Assembly: GCA_042090305.1 (NCBI GenBank)
Contig: JBELJQ010000025.1
Coordinates: forward strand, 1-24,498
DNA length: 24,498 nucleotides
Origin: TMED13 sp042090305
Lineage (GTDB): Bacteria > Pseudomonadota > Alphaproteobacteria > Methylaequorales > Methylaequoraceae
Reading direction: 5' to 3'
Part shown: positions 22,688 through 24,498 of the stretch, one piece after another
How the letters are laid out: each line of letters opens with the position of its first letter
How positions within the stretch are numbered: position 1 is the first letter of the stretch
Made by a program: the position numbers and the translations under genes
Notes under the pieces: generated by a model
Database searches by the model: none
Told to the model about the DNA's origin: nothing
Seen by the model: the letters and a program-made list of their open reading frames with translations, nothing else

Positions 22688-24498
22688 TTAATATGTTGTA
22701 CCAAAACTAAACCTAAAAATCTCCTCTTTATCGTAACTTTCTTTTAAAAATGGTTTGGTGAGATAAAATTTAATTGGTCCAAACGGTGATATCCAGGTAA
22801 TCCCAATACCAGCAGCAGCTCTCAAACTTTCATTATCAACAATATTTGTGCCTGATTGTCCAGTATTATACAAAGTTCCAATATCTAGAAATGCTAGCCC
22901 TTTAACTGCAAGTTCTTCTGGTAAGCCGAGCGGAAAGTTTAACTCGTTTCTATTAAGGTAATAAATCTCACCTCCTAACGCATCGGTTGTAGAGTTATCT
23001 CTTGGTCCTATTCCCAAGTTCTTAAACCCTCTTAATCTATCTCCATTAAGAAAAAATCTATCATTTATTTTTACTTCATTGATTGAAGCAATAAATCCAC
23101 CCTCTAAAAATGTTCCTAAAATAAAGCCCTCAGAAAACCTGTAAAAATTCGAGATCTTTAATTCAGTTAACAAGTGCTCTGAATCTCCCGTAAGACCAAA
23201 ATAATCAATATCCAGCCTAACTCTATAGCCCTCTGTAGGGTTTAGCCTATCATTAAGAGTATCATATTGGAATGCTTGACCTATTATTGATGTTGTTCGC
23301 TTTCCCTCTTGCTCCTGTATAAAGATTGATGTGTCGTTATCAATATCATGAATCTTATCTCTCTTGAGAGTATAGCTTGATATATGCCTGAAGTTATCAA
23401 TTATCTCATAACCGGATCTAATTTTAAAACCAATAATATTGTGTTTGTAACCACTATAAACTTTATTATTTCTTCTTATATTAAAAAGGTCGATTCCTGC
23501 GGCAATATCACTGCCAAGGAAATAGGGATCAGTGTAGCTGAGATCAAGAGAATTCCTTCTAGTGGATAGACCAAGTTGAAGGCTAAGTTCTTTGGCTTGA
23601 CCAAGAACATTTGATTCTCTTATACCTATGTTACCTAGTGCGCCATCTATCGATGAGTAACCTGCACCAACTGAAAACTCGCCTGTTGACCTTTCGGCAA
23701 GCTCAACATCTAAGGATGAAAAGTTAGACTCTGGCACCTCATTAACTTTAATATCAACATTTTCAAATAATCCAGTGGTTCTTATATTTCTCTCACTATT
23801 TTTTAACTTTAAGGAGTTAAATGGATCACCCTCCGATAACTCAATTTCTCTTCTTATAATACTATCTTCAGTCTTTACATTTCCTTTTATATTTATTCTA
23901 TCAATATAAATTTTTTCTCCCTGATCAATTTCAAATAAAATACTAACTCGCTCTTTACTAACTTTTCTAATTTTAGGAATAACGGTAAGAAATGCATAAC
24001 CCCTCTCAGAAGCTGCTTTATTAATATTACTTATAGAATCGTCAATTTCTGATGTTCCATACCAATCATTTGAATCAATCTCAACGTGCTTAGCTATAAA
24101 ACTACTTGGTAAATTTTTAATGTTTGATTTAACACCAACTTTTTCTACCTTATATCTTTGTCCCTCAAATATTGTAAAATTTACAATAAAATCCTTGCCA
24201 TTTTCAACTAAACTAGAGTTTACCGACAGTATTTGAAAATCTATATAACCATTTTTGTAGTAATAATCTTTAAGTAGATCTTTATCATAATTAATTCTCT
24301 CTCTATCAAATTTATCATTAGATCCCCAAAATTCATACCATCTATACTCAGACGAGGATATTACATCTTCTAATGTAGAGTCAGAAAATACTTTGTTATT
24401 TAAAAAATTAATTCTTTTAATAGTTGCCTCTTTACCCTCATAAATTTCAAAAACAATATCAACTCTATTTCCTGAATTTTTTATATATTTTGGTTCAA
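22688..24498 (-). CDS. bamA: Outer-membrane protein assembly factor BamA, N-terminal part outside window
   Basis: Core of the BAM complex that inserts beta-barrel proteins into the outer membrane. The reading frame is open without a stop from the window edge (24498) to the TAA at 22688, about 603 codons. The signal peptide and first POTRA domains lie beyond the edge. Visible POTRA units contain EGKEATIKRINFLNNKVFSD (near 24430), EGQRYKVEKVGVKSNI (near 24160) and QGEKIYIDRINIKGNVKT (near 23920), the last followed by RNIRTTGLFENVDIKV. The 16-strand barrel starts near 23700 (STGEFSVGAGYSS). It includes RLRGFKNLG, the surface-loop 6 motif, AAGIGITWISPFGPI and a C-terminal beta signal RFSFGTTY ending in an aromatic residue. 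The GTG at 23735-23737 is internal, not a start. Confidence 0.96.
   Translation of the reverse strand, partial: EPKYIKNSGNRVDIVFEIYEGKEATIKRINFLNNKVFSDSTLEDVISSSEYRWYEFWGSNDKFDRERINYDKDLLKDYYYKNGYIDFQILSVNSSLVENGKDFIVNFTIFEGQRYKVEKVGVKSNIKNLPSSFIAKHVEIDSNDWYGTSEIDDSISNINKAASERGYAFLTVIPKIRKVSKERVSILFEIDQGEKIYIDRINIKGNVKTEDSIIRREIELSEGDPFNSLKLKNSERNIRTTGLFENVDIKVNEVPESNFSSLDVELAERSTGEFSVGAGYSSIDGALGNIGIRESNVLGQAKELSLQLGLSTRRNSLDLSYTDPYFLGSDIAAGIDLFNIRRNNKVYSGYKHNIIGFKIRSGYEIIDNFRHISSYTLKRDKIHDIDNDTSIFIQEQEGKRTTSIIGQAFQYDTLNDRLNPTEGYRVRLDIDYFGLTGDSEHLLTELKISNFYRFSEGFILGTFLEGGFIASINEVKINDRFFLNGDRLRGFKNLGIGPRDNSTTDALGGEIYYLNRNELNFPLGLPEELAVKGLAFLDIGTLYNTGQSGTNIVDNESLRAAAGIGITWISPFGPIKFYLTKPFLKESYDKEEIFRFSFGTTY

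Noticed and set aside
23735..23737. GTG as the start of a separate outer-membrane barrel protein
   Set aside because: The same frame runs open to the window edge and encodes POTRA domains, so this is an internal valine codon of BamA.
1..24498. A novel defence, mobile or biosynthetic system
   Set aside because: Every long open frame that is not an antisense shadow is a recognisable housekeeping gene in a conserved order, gaps are under 100 bases, and no foreign-looking composition, repeat array or unknown gene of size was seen.

Overview
The window is a gene-dense, strongly AT-rich stretch of a bacterial chromosome. The gene set and order point to a streamlined alphaproteobacterium. The evidence is the fused ispDF, the run tpiA-secG-pyrG-kdsA-eno-ftsB, the run ppiD-trpEGDC-moaC-moeA-lexA-gltX-gltA, the run bamA-ompH-lpxD-fabZ-lpxA-lpxI-lpxB, and a GAAC-N7-GAAC LexA operator of the alphaproteobacterial type. 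The base composition, tiny intergenic gaps and near absence of Shine-Dalgarno sites fit a free-living marine lineage such as SAR11 or a similar AT-rich group. The exact lineage cannot be fixed by eye.

Layout. (1) Positions 1-1914, plus strand: ispDF (5' end outside the window and apparently broken by a one-base deletion near position 62), pgpA and a stand-alone CinA/PncC domain gene, overlapping one another. (2) Positions 1904-7068, minus strand: tpiA, secG, pyrG, kdsA, eno, ftsB. (3) Positions 7094-17878, plus strand: ppiD, trpE, trpG, trpD, trpC, moaC, moeA, lexA, gltX, gltA. (4) Positions 17888-24498, minus strand: bamA (5' part outside the window), ompH/skp, lpxD, fabZ, lpxA, lpxI, lpxB.

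Function. Region 4 together with kdsA covers much of lipid A/Kdo synthesis and outer-membrane protein assembly. Region 3 makes indole-glycerol phosphate from chorismate, then switches to molybdenum cofactor genes, the SOS repressor, glutamyl-tRNA synthetase and citrate synthase. Region 2 combines lower glycolysis (TpiA, Eno) with CTP and Kdo-8-P synthesis, SecG and a cell-division protein. Region 1 makes the isoprenoid precursor MEcPP, phosphatidylglycerol and recycles NMN.

No intergenic stretch reaches 100 bases. The longest are 63, 47, 39, 31 and 25 bases. I saw no tRNA, rRNA, CRISPR array, insertion sequence, phage gene or defence gene. This is a core housekeeping region and I did not find a new biological system in it. 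The best items for a second look are the ispD frameshift, the tandem-repeat SOS operator overlapping the lexA promoter, and the extreme compaction of the two strand-switch points.
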